Below are positions 32,105 through 40,620 of a stretch of 51,385 nucleotides of DNA, in pieces. The stretch is from NCBI GenBank assembly GCA_016214785.1, contig JACRNV010000024.1, forward strand, positions 1 to 51,385, read 5' to 3'. The translations under genes were made by a program, and so were the position numbers. Source of the stretch: Methanobacteriota archaeon. GTDB lineage: Archaea > Thermoplasmatota > Thermoplasmata > SG8-5 > JACRNV01. Numbering within the stretch: the stretch's first letter is position 1; each line of letters begins with the position of its first letter. The notes under the pieces are model-generated. The model had not been told where the DNA came from. It made no database searches and worked only from the letters and a program-made list of their open reading frames with translations.

Positions 32105-32183
32105 AGACCGCAAAGGATATACATCAATTCGGAGATGGAGAGCCGGTGAGCGGCTGGGCCATCTTTACAGGCGCGAAAAGGAA

Positions 32184-35045
32184 TTGGCTGTTCTGGAACA
32201 GCTATCCGAAGATGCGCTGGCCGGCCGGAGCCGCGCCGTCCTGATCGAGGGCTCGGCTGGGATGGGAAAGAGCGCTCTCGCATCAACCTTTGTCGAATCC
32301 CTGAGTGCAGATGGCTGGCGCGCGCTCAAGTACAGCTTTCACGGCGCGTCTTCGAAAGGCCCGATGGCCGAGCTGGTGCGCCTTGCGCAGGACCTGGGGG
32401 CTGGCCCTTCGCCGACGGACTGGACATTCTTCGACGAGATATTCTTCCTGTCTAAGGACGGGCTGCTGATCCATCACTGCGGTTCAGGGAGCTCGGTGGA
32501 TGAGGACATCCTGGGTTCGATGCTGTCGGCCGTGCAGGACTTCGTGCGCGATTCCTTCGGGGACAGCGACAAGGCCGGCGGCCTCAACGAACTATCCTAC
32601 AAGGGACTGAAAATCATCATAGAGCATGGGGAGTTCACGTTCATAGCGGCAGTCGTGAGCAGGGGCGAGCACAGGTCGATGCGGGACGAGGTGGTGTCAA
32701 CGCTCCGTTCTCTCGAGATCGAGCAAAGGGACACGCTCGAAATCTGGAATGGCGATCTGTCCACGCTTGGCGGCGTGCAGGAAAGGCTCGAAGCGTTGAA
32801 TTCGATGCGTTTCCCGAGGCCCAGGGTTGAGGGGGCCGCCGCGGCCGCGCAGCAGAACCTGAGGTTCGAGTGGGTGCGCAACTCGGTGATTCAGGGCGCC
32901 GCGGAAAAGCCGCTTGTAATTTCATTCGACGATGTAAATCACGCCGATAAAACCTCGATTGGCTCGCTGGCGTACCTGCTCAGGGGGCTGACCAACAAGC
33001 CCGTGCTGTTCATACTATCTTCCAGGTCAGACACGGACGACGCCTCCCCGGGCGGCATTTTCTCAAAGCTGGACATCGAAGGGAGAATCGCCCGGCTGCC
33101 TTTGGGACCGCTGGACGGCGCCTCCGCTCACGAGTTGATAAAAGCGATTCTCCGGGACGGGGAGGTGTCTAAAAGCCTGATCGACGGCATCCTCAGCGCC
33201 TCCGGCGGAGTTCCGGGACATATCATTGAGCTCGTAAAGGTATTGCGGCGCGAAGGGCGCATCGTCTCCGAGGCCAACCTCTGGATATTGAAGGGCCATC
33301 GCGCCCCCGAGGCCGGCCTGGTCAGGGATTCCCTGTACAGAATCCTGGAAGGCCTCGAGGCATGCGAGCTGTCGCTGCTCGAATATGCTGCAGTCCTGGA
33401 CGATAAAATTGACGAGAAGCTTCTGGCGAAAGGGATTGATTGCGACGACGACGAGCTGAGAAGAGACCTTGATTTCTCCGTCCAGCATGGATTTCTGGAG
33501 CGGACGTCGGAAGGCGGTTACAGGTTCGGCAGGGAAGGCCTGGGCGATGCATTGAGGAGCGGGATGGGGCCGGTGAGGCTCGCGGCATGGCACAGGGTCG
33601 CGGCGCGGGCGCTCCTAGACATGTCCTACATAGAAAGCGAGGAATTGACTTTCGCCCTCGCCCGCCATTTCGCCGAAGGGCATGAGTGCGAGCAGGGGAT
33701 ATACTGGTGCCTGAAGGCCGGAGAACTCACGGAGTCAAGATACGCGTTCCCTGAAGCGGTGAAATTTTTCGAGTGGGCTGTCGAGCTCATGGAAATGTCA
33801 GGGACTCATCCGGAATACGCCGCCACCCTTCGGCGCCTGGGAGAGGACTTGGAGATCGATGGCGATTTCAATGGCGGCATCGAAACATACGAGAAGCTAT
33901 TGCATGTGCAGGGCATTGATGACGATACATGCGGCGAAACACTAAGGTGTGTCGGGCAGATATACTTCAAACTTGGAAACATACCCAAGGCAAAGGAGGT
34001 TCTAAACAATGCGTTAAATCTATTTTCTTCCTCCGATCGCAGCCTTGTCAAGGCCAGGGCGATGAACAGCTTGGGAAGTTTGGTTTCAAAGGAGAACCCC
34101 AAGGAAGCGCTACTGCTTCATAGCGAATACCTTGACATAGCCGAGAAGTCCAGCTCAACTAAAGACATTGCCGAAGCGCACAGATGGCTCGGCGGCGCAT
34201 ATTTCTATGCGAAAGAGGTGAGACAGGCCCTCGAACAATGGCAGAGAGCACTTCAGGCCTATGAAACACTGGGCGATGATTTCGGGCGCTCGACCGTGCT
34301 TTACAACATGGGCGCCGCACACAACATTATGGGGGACTATTCGACTTCGTTGCTCTCCCTGGAGGAGGCGGTCCGCCTCAAGGAGCGCCTCGGCGATCTA
34401 AAGGGGCTGGCCTCAGCGCTCAACAACCTCGGGATAGCTCACGCCCGCACCGGCGGCTTCGAGAAGGCCATTGCCGCGCACAACAGGAGCATCGAGATAA
34501 AGGTCCGCATAGGCGACCTCGTGGGCGTGGCGAACTCCTACAACAGCATTGGAGCGCTCTACTGGCAAGAGGATAAGTATCTTGAAGCCGCGGACCATTT
34601 CGAACGGGAATTGGACATAATGAGGAAGGTCGGGGACGATTGGGGGACCGCCCAGGCGCACAACAACATAGCGAGCGTCCTGTGCAATGTCGGACAGGTG
34701 AGCAAGGCAACGCAGCACCTCTCGAAATCGCTGGAGATCGCGAAAAGGATGGGGTTCCGCGATATCTCTGCTTATGCGTTGACGACAAAAGCGCGCATCG
34801 CTTCAAAGTACGGCGATTGGAGCAAGGCGAACGAGGAGTTCGCTTCCGCCGCAAAGGCGGCAGTGGCCTTGAACGAGCCGAGGCACCTCGGCATGACGTA
34901 TATGGGATGGGGCGAGGAAGGCCTCAATCACGGCGATAAGGACGCGCTCGATCACCTGAAGAAGGCAATCGAGTACTTCGAAAAGGCCGGGACGGCCCCT
35001 CTCGCAAACAAAGCCAAGGCGCTCCTAGTCAAGGCTACTGGATGA
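32184..35045 (+). CDS. STAND-type ATPase with inserted sensor-like domain and TPR repeats, paralogue 2
   Basis: At least 953 residues. Walker A is EGSAGMGKS (about 22-30), Walker B is PLVISFDDVNHAD (about 243-255). The inserted domain is at about 78-190 (IFFLSKDGLLIHHC, DEDILGSMLSAVQDFVRDSF, then TLEIWNGDLS), aligned with that of the other paralogue. A diverged winged-helix arm and about nine TPR units follow (SALNNLGIAHARTGGFEKAI, QAHNNIASVLCNVGQVSKAT). The start is a problem: the homologous N terminus GHLYRREKEL lies upstream of the TTG at 32184, in frame but with no good start codon, whereas an ATG at 32135 (GGAG just before it) is one frame off. A single-base indel or a non-standard start is likely. 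It follows the secreted-protein pair and overlaps the RDD gene by 11 bp. Confidence 0.7.
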   Translation: MAVLEQLSEDALAGRSRAVLIEGSAGMGKSALASTFVESLSADGWRALKYSFHGASSKGPMAELVRLAQDLGAGPSPTDWTFFDEIFFLSKDGLLIHHCGSGSSVDEDILGSMLSAVQDFVRDSFGDSDKAGGLNELSYKGLKIIIEHGEFTFIAAVVSRGEHRSMRDEVVSTLRSLEIEQRDTLEIWNGDLSTLGGVQERLEALNSMRFPRPRVEGAAAAAQQNLRFEWVRNSVIQGAAEKPLVISFDDVNHADKTSIGSLAYLLRGLTNKPVLFILSSRSDTDDASPGGIFSKLDIEGRIARLPLGPLDGASAHELIKAILRDGEVSKSLIDGILSASGGVPGHIIELVKVLRREGRIVSEANLWILKGHRAPEAGLVRDSLYRILEGLEACELSLLEYAAVLDDKIDEKLLAKGIDCDDDELRRDLDFSVQHGFLERTSEGGYRFGREGLGDALRSGMGPVRLAAWHRVAARALLDMSYIESEELTFALARHFAEGHECEQGIYWCLKAGELTESRYAFPEAVKFFEWAVELMEMSGTHPEYAATLRRLGEDLEIDGDFNGGIETYEKLLHVQGIDDDTCGETLRCVGQIYFKLGNIPKAKEVLNNALNLFSSSDRSLVKARAMNSLGSLVSKENPKEALLLHSEYLDIAEKSSSTKDIAEAHRWLGGAYFYAKEVRQALEQWQRALQAYETLGDDFGRSTVLYNMGAAHNIMGDYSTSLLSLEEAVRLKERLGDLKGLASALNNLGIAHARTGGFEKAIAAHNRSIEIKVRIGDLVGVANSYNSIGALYWQEDKYLEAADHFERELDIMRKVGDDWGTAQAHNNIASVLCNVGQVSKATQHLSKSLEIAKRMGFRDISAYALTTKARIASKYGDWSKANEEFASAAKAAVALNEPRHLGMTYMGWGEEGLNHGDKDALDHLKKAIEYFEKAGTAPLANKAKALLVKATG

Positions 35046-35679
35046 GCCCGCACTTAGTGCAGCGGTACCTGCCGTCTTCCACCACCTTGACCCTCCCCTT
35101 GCATTCCCGGCACATCTCCATGGGGTGGGCGGGCGCGTCCGCTTTCTCCTGCGCGGCTGATGCCGGCGCAATCTCCGGCGCCGACGGGAACTTTGGCGGC
35201 GGCGCCGCGTACAATCTTGGCTGCGAGTACGGCCCTGCGGTGTCCGTGTGCACCACGACAGTCGAGCCGAGCCGGTCTGTCCCGCGCTGCCTCGGATCTC
35301 CCTCGATGCCCAGGCCTAAGAGCCAGTCAATCGGCAGGAAGACGTACCACATTATCTTGGGCGCGGAGCGGATGAGCGCGCCGGCGACCTGGTTATCCCT
35401 CACGCTCATCGTCCCCAATTCCAGCTCGGCGAGCCTCTTTCCAAGCGTCCAGCCGGCGAAGCCTTCCATCATGGCGGAGTAGATGAAGAGGAGGAAGCCA
35501 GACAGGAATCCCGCGATTATGAGCCTCTGGGAGAGCGGGTAGGCTTCGAAGAAAAAGAACGCCGCGAACCAGCCGATGACGAAGAAGATGACCCAGTCCA
35601 GCAGGGCGGCCGCTACCCTCCGCGCGCAGTGCTCCCTGAAGGGCTTGTCGCGCCCCAGCAGGCTGAAACCAGTTGGCAT
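35035..35679 (-). CDS. RDD-family membrane protein with a C-terminal zinc ribbon
   Basis: 214 residues from MPTGFSLLGRD. The RDD domain (about 15-140) has its Arg-Asp signature in CARRVAAALLDWVIFF, two or three membrane helices and the GFAGWTLGKRLAELEL motif. A Pro/Ala linker follows, then CRECKGRVKVVEDGRYRCTKCGLIQ, a four-Cys zinc ribbon at the end. RDD proteins are poorly understood; some are ion transporters. The zinc-ribbon fusion is common in archaea. GGTGAC before the ATG at 35679 supports this start over the GTG at 35694. The TAG stop overlaps the convergent STAND gene. Confidence 0.75.
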   Translation of the reverse strand: MPTGFSLLGRDKPFREHCARRVAAALLDWVIFFVIGWFAAFFFFEAYPLSQRLIIAGFLSGFLLFIYSAMMEGFAGWTLGKRLAELELGTMSVRDNQVAGALIRSAPKIMWYVFLPIDWLLGLGIEGDPRQRGTDRLGSTVVVHTDTAGPYSQPRLYAAPPPKFPSAPEIAPASAAQEKADAPAHPMEMCRECKGRVKVVEDGRYRCTKCGLIQ

Positions 35680-35809
35680 TTTGTCACCTGCCACTCAGAT
35701 CGCCCATCAGTCATCACATTTGTTCAGCATGTCAGTCGTCATCACCGTGGCGGGGGATGATTGCGCAGGAGGCAGATATTGATTTCTATGGGATGCCCAT
35801 TCCCCACCG

Positions 35810-36319
35810 ATGCGCCTTTTGATAATCAAGGCCGGCCAGTGCGACCCGAGGAAGTGCACGGGCGCGAGGCTGGCGAGGCAGCGGCTCGTGCGGGAGGTAC
35901 GATATCCCCCGCGAGGGAGCATAGTCCTTCACCCATACGCGATGAAGTGCATTTCCCGGGAAGACCGCGCCATCGCCGAGAGGCGAGGCCTCGTCGTCCT
36001 GGACTACTCGTGGAACGAGGTTAGGGACAGGTTCCCCAAGTTTTCGGGAGCCGAAGACCGGCGCCTGCCGTTCCTGGTCGCCGCGAACCCCACGCACTAC
36101 GGCAGGCCGAGGGAGCTGTCGAGCGCGGAGGCGCTGGGGGCTGCGCTCTGGATACTTGGGGACGAGGAAGGGTCCCACAATGTGATGCGGCCTTTCAAGT
36201 GGGGGGAGACTTTCCTGACGATAAACAGGGAGATGCTGGGGGGGTACGCGGACGCCAATGGCGCCGTGGGAGTCGACCACATCGAGGCCATGTTCCTGGA
36301 TCATATCGGGAAGCGGTAG
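35810..36319 (+). CDS. tsr3: 16S/18S rRNA aminocarboxypropyltransferase Tsr3
   Basis: 169 residues. Tsr3 transfers the aminocarboxypropyl group of SAM to a hypermodified uridine of small-subunit rRNA; in archaea the target is an N1-methylpseudouridine-type position. Family motifs are all here: CDPRKCTGARLAR, RGSIVLHPYAMKCISREDRAI, GLVVLDYSWNEV, RLPFLVAANPTHYGRPRELSSAEALGAAL and FKWGETFLTINREML. Length matches archaeal homologues. It is transcribed away from the RDD gene and followed 80 bp later by the acyl-CoA synthetase. Confidence 0.88.
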   Translation: MRLLIIKAGQCDPRKCTGARLARQRLVREVRYPPRGSIVLHPYAMKCISREDRAIAERRGLVVLDYSWNEVRDRFPKFSGAEDRRLPFLVAANPTHYGRPRELSSAEALGAALWILGDEEGSHNVMRPFKWGETFLTINREMLGGYADANGAVGVDHIEAMFLDHIGKR

Positions 36320-36399
36320 GCTGGCCGGGCCGCAACGGCGCTCAACCTTTATCTATCACGTGCAGGATACTGGTCGGCCAGCGGGCAAGGGGCGGGCGA

Positions 36400-38043
36400 A
36401 TGGCGAGGGCGCGGCGCGGCAAGGGCTTCGATTACGACAGGGCGTGCAGGGAATGGAAGTGGGACATCCCCGAATTCCTGAACATGGGCCATGACTCTTG
36501 CGACATCCACGCCGTGGGGCCTTACCGGAACAAGATAGCGCTCTACTGGGAGAACGAGGCCGGCGAGGAGCGCAAATACACGTTCAGCGACATGAAGCGC
36601 CAGAGCGACAGGTTCGGGGGCGCCCTCAGAGAGCTTGGCCTGGGGAAAGGGGACAGGTTCATCGTCATGCTGCCCAACGTGCCAGAGTTCCAGGCATCCT
36701 TCCTCGGCGGTTTGAAGATAGGCGCCGTGCCCATCCCCATCAGCACGATGTACTCGCCGAAGGAGATCGCGTACAGGGTCAACGACAGCGGCTCCGTCCT
36801 CGCCGTCACGTGCCCGCAGTGCGTGAAAGCGGTCGATGCGGTGCGCGGCGACTGCCCCGCGCTCAGACACGTCGTCGTCACTGGGAAGGGAGGCGACGCG
36901 CACCTCTCGTTCGATGAGATCATGGCGAAGGCGCCGAGCGAGCTTGAATTGGAAAGGACGCGCTCGGACGACATCGCATTCCTCTGCTACACCTCCGGGA
37001 CGACGGGCAACCCGAAGGGGGCGGTCCATCTGCACCGCTGGGCGAGGGGGAACGACCCCGGGTTCATCTACTGGCAGGGGTACAATGAAGACGACCTGGT
37101 CGCGCACACGGGCAACCTGAACTGGATATACCCGCTCGGCAACGGTTTCCTGTACGCATGGAGGCACGGCGCCTCGGTCTTACTGTACGACGGCCGGTTC
37201 GATCCCGGAAAATGGTTCTCGCTCCTCGAGAAATACGGCGTGACGAACCTGGCGACTGTCCCGACAGCGCTGCGCATGATGCTCACGGTGCCGGATGCGG
37301 AGAGGACGTACGACTTGAAGCCGCTCAGGAGGGTAATAAGCGCCGGCGAGCCGCTGAACCCGGAGGTCATCGAGGCATGGAAGAAGAGGTTCGGCCAGGA
37401 CATCCACGAGGGTATCGGGATGACCGAGGTCATGGTCTACCTGTCCAACATCCAGGGAATGCCCCTCAGGATCGGCTCGTGCGGAAAACCGCAGCCCGGG
37501 CACCATTGCGCCGTGATCGACGGAGAGGGGAATGCCATGCCGCCGAATGCGCCAGGCATGCTCGGAGTGAGAAGGGGCGACCCCGGGCTCTTCAAGGAAT
37601 ACTGGAACAAGCCGGAGAAGACCGCCGAGTGCTTCGTCGGCGACTGGTTCGTCTCCGGCGACACCGTCTCGACAGACGAGGACGGCTACTACTGGTTCAA
37701 GGGGCGCGGCGACGACCTCATCAAGGCCTCCGGGTACAGGATATCGCCGTTCGAGGTCGAGAGCGCCGTAATCGAGCACCCGGCAGTCCTGGAGTGCGCG
37801 GCAGTGCAGAGCCCGGACGAGATGCGCGGCGGCATAGTCAAGGCGTTCGTGGTGCTGAAGGCCGGAAAGGAGCCGTCAAAAGAGCTGGCGAAGGACATAC
37901 AGAACTATGTCAAGGCCAACTACGCGCCCTACAAGTACCCGAGGGAGATAGAGTTCGTGAGCGCCCTCCCAAAGACCCAGAGCGGCAAGATAATCAGGAA
38001 GCAGTTGAGGGAGCAGGAGATGAAGAAGAAGACTGGGAAGTAA
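36400..38043 (+). CDS. Acyl-CoA synthetase (AMP-forming, acetate/medium-chain type)
   Basis: 547 residues of the ANL superfamily; it activates a carboxylic acid as acyl-AMP and transfers it to CoA. Core motifs are visible in order: YTSGTTGNPKGAVHLHRW (A3 loop), GNLNWIYPLGNGF, ISAGEPLNPEV, GIGMTEVMV (A5), WFVSGDTVSTDEDGYYWFKG (A7), GRGDDLIKASGYRISPFEVE (hinge A8) and PKTQSGKIIRKQLRE (A10 catalytic Lys). It resembles the archaeal and bacterial medium-chain and branched-chain acyl-CoA synthetases more than Acs. The frame is open upstream, but the ATG at 36400 gives the usual N terminus and follows a TTTATCTATC element by about 45 nt. Substrate is not readable. Confidence 0.85.
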   Translation: MARARRGKGFDYDRACREWKWDIPEFLNMGHDSCDIHAVGPYRNKIALYWENEAGEERKYTFSDMKRQSDRFGGALRELGLGKGDRFIVMLPNVPEFQASFLGGLKIGAVPIPISTMYSPKEIAYRVNDSGSVLAVTCPQCVKAVDAVRGDCPALRHVVVTGKGGDAHLSFDEIMAKAPSELELERTRSDDIAFLCYTSGTTGNPKGAVHLHRWARGNDPGFIYWQGYNEDDLVAHTGNLNWIYPLGNGFLYAWRHGASVLLYDGRFDPGKWFSLLEKYGVTNLATVPTALRMMLTVPDAERTYDLKPLRRVISAGEPLNPEVIEAWKKRFGQDIHEGIGMTEVMVYLSNIQGMPLRIGSCGKPQPGHHCAVIDGEGNAMPPNAPGMLGVRRGDPGLFKEYWNKPEKTAECFVGDWFVSGDTVSTDEDGYYWFKGRGDDLIKASGYRISPFEVESAVIEHPAVLECAAVQSPDEMRGGIVKAFVVLKAGKEPSKELAKDIQNYVKANYAPYKYPREIEFVSALPKTQSGKIIRKQLREQEMKKKTGK

Positions 38044-38063
38044 GGGGGATTGTCGTTCCAGCC

Positions 38064-39377
38064 CTATCCGAATAGCACTCTCTCAGCAATCTTCTGCACC
38101 TTCTGCACATGCTCTTTGTCTGTAGCCACCATCAGCACCCAGCGCGACACGTTCCTCGCCTCCAGCGCCTTCCCGAACGGCGAGAGCTGGGCGAAATACC
38201 TCACGCCGTTGTGGGTGAGGACTTTAACTCCTGTTTTATTTATGCGCGGCTCGGAAAGGAGGAGCTCTGGCTGCGGCAAATCGATGACAACCGAACCAGG
38301 CGGCAAGCCAGCGCGGTCGCATACGTCGTCCTCGACCCGCCTCAGCCTGTCGTAGCTGGCGAGCTCGAGGAGCCTCTCCTTCCTGTCCTCCGTGACATCC
38401 GAGACATTCAGGCCGTACGCGCGCTTCATGAGCATCCTGTACTTGAGCCTGAGGACCGTGCGCTTCTGGTACTCGCCCCTTCCCCTGAGCCATGCCAGCA
38501 GCTCGTTGTCGGTCATCTTCTGTATCTCTGCCATGTCCCCCTTCAGGGCGCCCTCGACGGCCCTGGAGAGCATGAGCTCGGCTATCCTGACCGTCTTGTG
38601 GAAGTAAATCGAGCTGTACATAAGGCCTCGCGCCACCAGCATCCCCTCTATTGCCGGGACGCCCTTCTCGTGGATGACCAGCTCCCCCTTGCTGAGCGCC
38701 ATCGTGTTCATGATGCGCTCCATGTCGATGGCGCCGTGCGCGACGCCGGTGTAGTGCGAGTCGCGCATGAGGAAGTCCATCTGGTCGGCGTCCAGCGGCC
38801 CGTGCACGAGCTGGCGCAGGTAGCGTTTCTCGTTTCTCCTCGGGCGCGGCTTCGAATGGCCTGCTTGCCAGTCGAGAATGGATGGGGAGAGCGGCGACCT
38901 GCCGGCGGCGATGTCCGCCACCTCCGCCGGGTCGAGCCCGTGCCTCTCAAGTATCTCCTCGACCGTCGGCATCCCCCCGAGCCTCTGCTCGGCCTTTGGG
39001 ACCATGGTATCCTCGCCTCGGATGACGCGCACGGTGAGGTCCATGTGATCGATCCTGAGCTTGTGGTGAAGCACGGCTTCCAGGGTGTGCGAGAAGGGGC
39101 CGTGGCCGACGTCGTGCAACAGCGCGGCGGCGGTCAGAAGGTCTACCTCGTCCGCGGGAAGGTCGAGCGCGCGCCCGAGCTTCCTGGCGACCCAGGCCGT
39201 GCCCATCGAGTGCTCGAGCCGGGTGTGGTTCGCGCCCGGGAAGACCAGGTGCGCCAGCCCGAGCTGGCTGATGCCATTCAGGCGCTGGAGCTCCGGGGAC
39301 TCGAGGAGGCCGAGGAACACGCCCCTGACCCGGATGCTGCCGTGGACGGTGTCGTGGATAATCTTGAAGCGCTCCAT
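38064..39377 (-). CDS. HD-domain phosphohydrolase (dNTPase/SAMHD1-like)
   Basis: 437 residues starting MERFKIIHDTVHGSIRVRG. The HD metal site is complete: HTRLEHSMGTAWVA (first His), ALLHDVGHGPFSHTLE (HD pair), and DADQMDFLMRDSHYTGV (last Asp). This is the arrangement of dGTPase/SAMHD1-like enzymes and their archaeal relatives, which hydrolyse dNTPs or other nucleotides. The C-terminal third (about 290-437) is a helical and beta extension of unknown role. Start 39377 is favoured because the minus-strand TATA-like GATATACC is 25-31 nt upstream; the ATG at 39389 would add four residues. Divergent from the RHH-proteasome fusion gene. The stop is TAG. Confidence 0.8.
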   Translation of the reverse strand: MERFKIIHDTVHGSIRVRGVFLGLLESPELQRLNGISQLGLAHLVFPGANHTRLEHSMGTAWVARKLGRALDLPADEVDLLTAAALLHDVGHGPFSHTLEAVLHHKLRIDHMDLTVRVIRGEDTMVPKAEQRLGGMPTVEEILERHGLDPAEVADIAAGRSPLSPSILDWQAGHSKPRPRRNEKRYLRQLVHGPLDADQMDFLMRDSHYTGVAHGAIDMERIMNTMALSKGELVIHEKGVPAIEGMLVARGLMYSSIYFHKTVRIAELMLSRAVEGALKGDMAEIQKMTDNELLAWLRGRGEYQKRTVLRLKYRMLMKRAYGLNVSDVTEDRKERLLELASYDRLRRVEDDVCDRAGLPPGSVVIDLPQPELLLSEPRINKTGVKVLTHNGVRYFAQLSPFGKALEARNVSRWVLMVATDKEHVQKVQKIAERVLFG

Positions 39378-39389
39378 GCCAATCGGCAT

Positions 39390-39570
39390 TGGCGGCGGGG
39401 TATATCAAGGAATATGAACGATTGGAAATGATTGTATTAATGAACATACACTAAAAATACAGCAAATATACGTTTATTATGGTATTTCATGGATATACAA
39501 AATATTTTATATTCGTTATGCTATCTACTGTTATCCGGAAAAAAGCCGGATTCATGGAGGGATTAGGAAA
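39390..39570. promoter_or_regulatory. AT-rich divergent control region with hairpin and strong RBS
   Basis: About 180 bp, strikingly AT-rich. AAAATATTTT (39499-39508) is a palindromic TATA-type box. ATCCGG (39533-39538) and CCGGAT (39546-39551) form a perfect 6-bp inverted repeat with a 7-nt loop just downstream of it. GGAGG (39556-39560) is the RBS of the fusion gene. The inverted repeat could be an operator for the RHH domain encoded next door. Confidence 0.5.
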
Positions 39571-40290
39571 ATGGCCGAGATAAGGGTAAGTGTGCCGGAC
39601 GAGGTGGACAGGTATCTGGAGTCGGTTGTCAGGGGCGGGATGTTCGGGAATAAGGCGGAGATCCTCAGGTCAGCGGTGATGCAGTTCATGAACGCTGTCG
39701 GGCCTATTTCGAGGGGGTTCGACACGGAGAACATCTTTTCCCCGGAAGGAAGGCTCTATCAGATAGAGTATGCCAGGGAGGCCTCTAACAACGGCTCGAC
39801 TGCGGTGGGGGTTGTTTGTGAGGACGGGGTCATGCTGGTCGCTGTGAACCCAGCGAACGATAGGTTGTTGGTCAACGTAGAGAAATTCCAAAGGATCTCG
39901 CAGAACGTGGTGCTTTGCTCTTCCGGGCTCGTGATCGATGGCGCGATGCTGGCGGATGAGCTGAGGAGGTGCAAGTTCAAGGACATTGACGAGATCCTAA
40001 CAATCGTTAGACGGTTCTTTTGGCAACATGTGATCAATAAGAACCTTCGCCCGCTGGGCGTGCAGGTTTTGGTCGGATGTCACTTCGACCGGCCCAGGCT
40101 CTTCGTCGTTGACGTGAGCGGCGCTGTCCTTGAGGTGAAGGGCTGGACTATCGGGAAGAAAGGTGCAGAGATGAACGAGGAGCTCTCAAAAAAGTATAAG
40201 GCCATGAAGATAAGGGATGCTGAGAAATTCGCGCTCGGCCTTTTGGGAAGGCCCGATAACTATTACATTGAGAAGGTGGTTAGAAAGTAG
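39571..40290 (+). CDS. Ribbon-helix-helix domain fused to a proteasome alpha-subunit-like domain
   Basis: 239 residues. Residues 1-43 (AEIRVSVPDEVDRYLESVVR, then GNKAEILRSAVMQFMN) are a CopG/MetJ-type ribbon-helix-helix DNA-binding fold. Residues 50-235 are a 20S proteasome alpha-type Ntn fold: FDTENIFSPEGRLYQIEYAR is the alpha-subunit N-terminal signature, then NNGSTAVGVVCEDGVMLVAV, LCSSGLVIDGAMLADELR, LRPLGVQVLVGC and a C-terminal helix. The usual gate segment before 'FSP.GR' is replaced by the RHH domain. The pocket lysine that archaeal alpha subunits use to dock HbYX tails lies in an 'SDKK'-like stretch; here it reads AVNPAND, so ATPase docking may be lost. Alpha folds have no peptidase site. 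It may assemble into rings or bind DNA; the function is unknown. Confidence 0.8.
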   Translation: MAEIRVSVPDEVDRYLESVVRGGMFGNKAEILRSAVMQFMNAVGPISRGFDTENIFSPEGRLYQIEYAREASNNGSTAVGVVCEDGVMLVAVNPANDRLLVNVEKFQRISQNVVLCSSGLVIDGAMLADELRRCKFKDIDEILTIVRRFFWQHVINKNLRPLGVQVLVGCHFDRPRLFVVDVSGAVLEVKGWTIGKKGAEMNEELSKKYKAMKIRDAEKFALGLLGRPDNYYIEKVVRK

Positions 40291-40318
40291 ATTCATCGAC
40301 CGTTCACGGGCACAACGC

Positions 40319-40486
40319 TCAGACCGGCCACAAGTACGCCGCCAGCATGATGACCGCTGCCGCGCCTATGCACATCCCGACTACGATGTACGGGTGGATC
40401 TTGATGGAGTCCTCGTCCTCCTCGTCGAAGTACCTTATCAGCCCCGCCGCGGAGTGGAATCCCTGCCCTTTCTTGTCCTTGGCCAT
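40319..40486 (-). CDS. secG: Preprotein translocase Sec61-beta (SecG) subunit
   Basis: A 55-residue protein too short for ordinary gene callers. It reads MAKDKKGQGFHSAAGLIRY, then FDEEDEDSIKIHPYIVVG, then one membrane helix (about 35-52) ending YLWPV-stop. The pattern 'G(L/F)xSAAGLIRYFDEED' followed by 'IxPxxV' and a single C-terminal helix is the signature of archaeal Sec61-beta. It is the small tail-anchored subunit of the SecYEG channel. The frame in which a 73-residue reading exists at 40293-40514 is a shadow. Convergent with the RHH-proteasome gene, with 28 bp between them. The TATA-like TGCTTATATTC is about 35-45 nt upstream. Confidence 0.92.
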   Translation of the reverse strand: MAKDKKGQGFHSAAGLIRYFDEEDEDSIKIHPYIVVGMCIGAAAVIMLAAYLWPV

Positions 40487-40505
40487 CTGTCTGCGCCTCT
40501 TGGTT

Positions 40506-40518
40506 CGCCATCATGGCG
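40506..40518. repeat. Short palindrome in the sec61-beta leader
   Basis: CGCCATCATGGCG has perfect 6-bp arms around one base and lies 20 nt upstream of the Sec61-beta ATG, downstream of its TATA-like box. It could be an operator or leader hairpin. Confidence 0.35.
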
Positions 40519-40538
40519 CTTGAATATAAGCATTTCGC

Positions 40539-40588
40539 TCAAGGGGATTTCTCTGCCAAAGATTATTGAAAACCGAAATCCCCCTTGA
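40539..40588. repeat. 13-23-13 inverted repeat, distant copy
   Basis: TCAAGGGGATTTC (40539-40551) pairs with GAAATCCCCCTTGA (40575-40588, one bulged C) around a 23-nt loop. It is followed by CCCCTAAAAGGATTTTC, the same linker as at 7.4-7.5 kb. It sits between the antiporter stop and the Sec61-beta promoter. Confidence 0.75.
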
Positions 40589-40620
40589 CCCCCTAAAAGG
40601 ATTTTCAAAAAACAGTGGCC

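Noticed and set aside
30596-32113. 505-codon minus-strand frame opposite the second BNR-like gene
   Set aside because: Shadow frame with atypical composition (Arg- and Val-rich) and no motif; the plus strand encodes a clear secreted paralogue.
38109-39431. 440-codon plus-strand frame opposite the HD hydrolase
   Set aside because: Shadow frame; the HD metal-binding motifs are on the minus strand.
40293-40514. 73-codon minus-strand frame
   Set aside because: A different frame of the same strand encodes a convincing Sec61-beta protein at 40319-40486.
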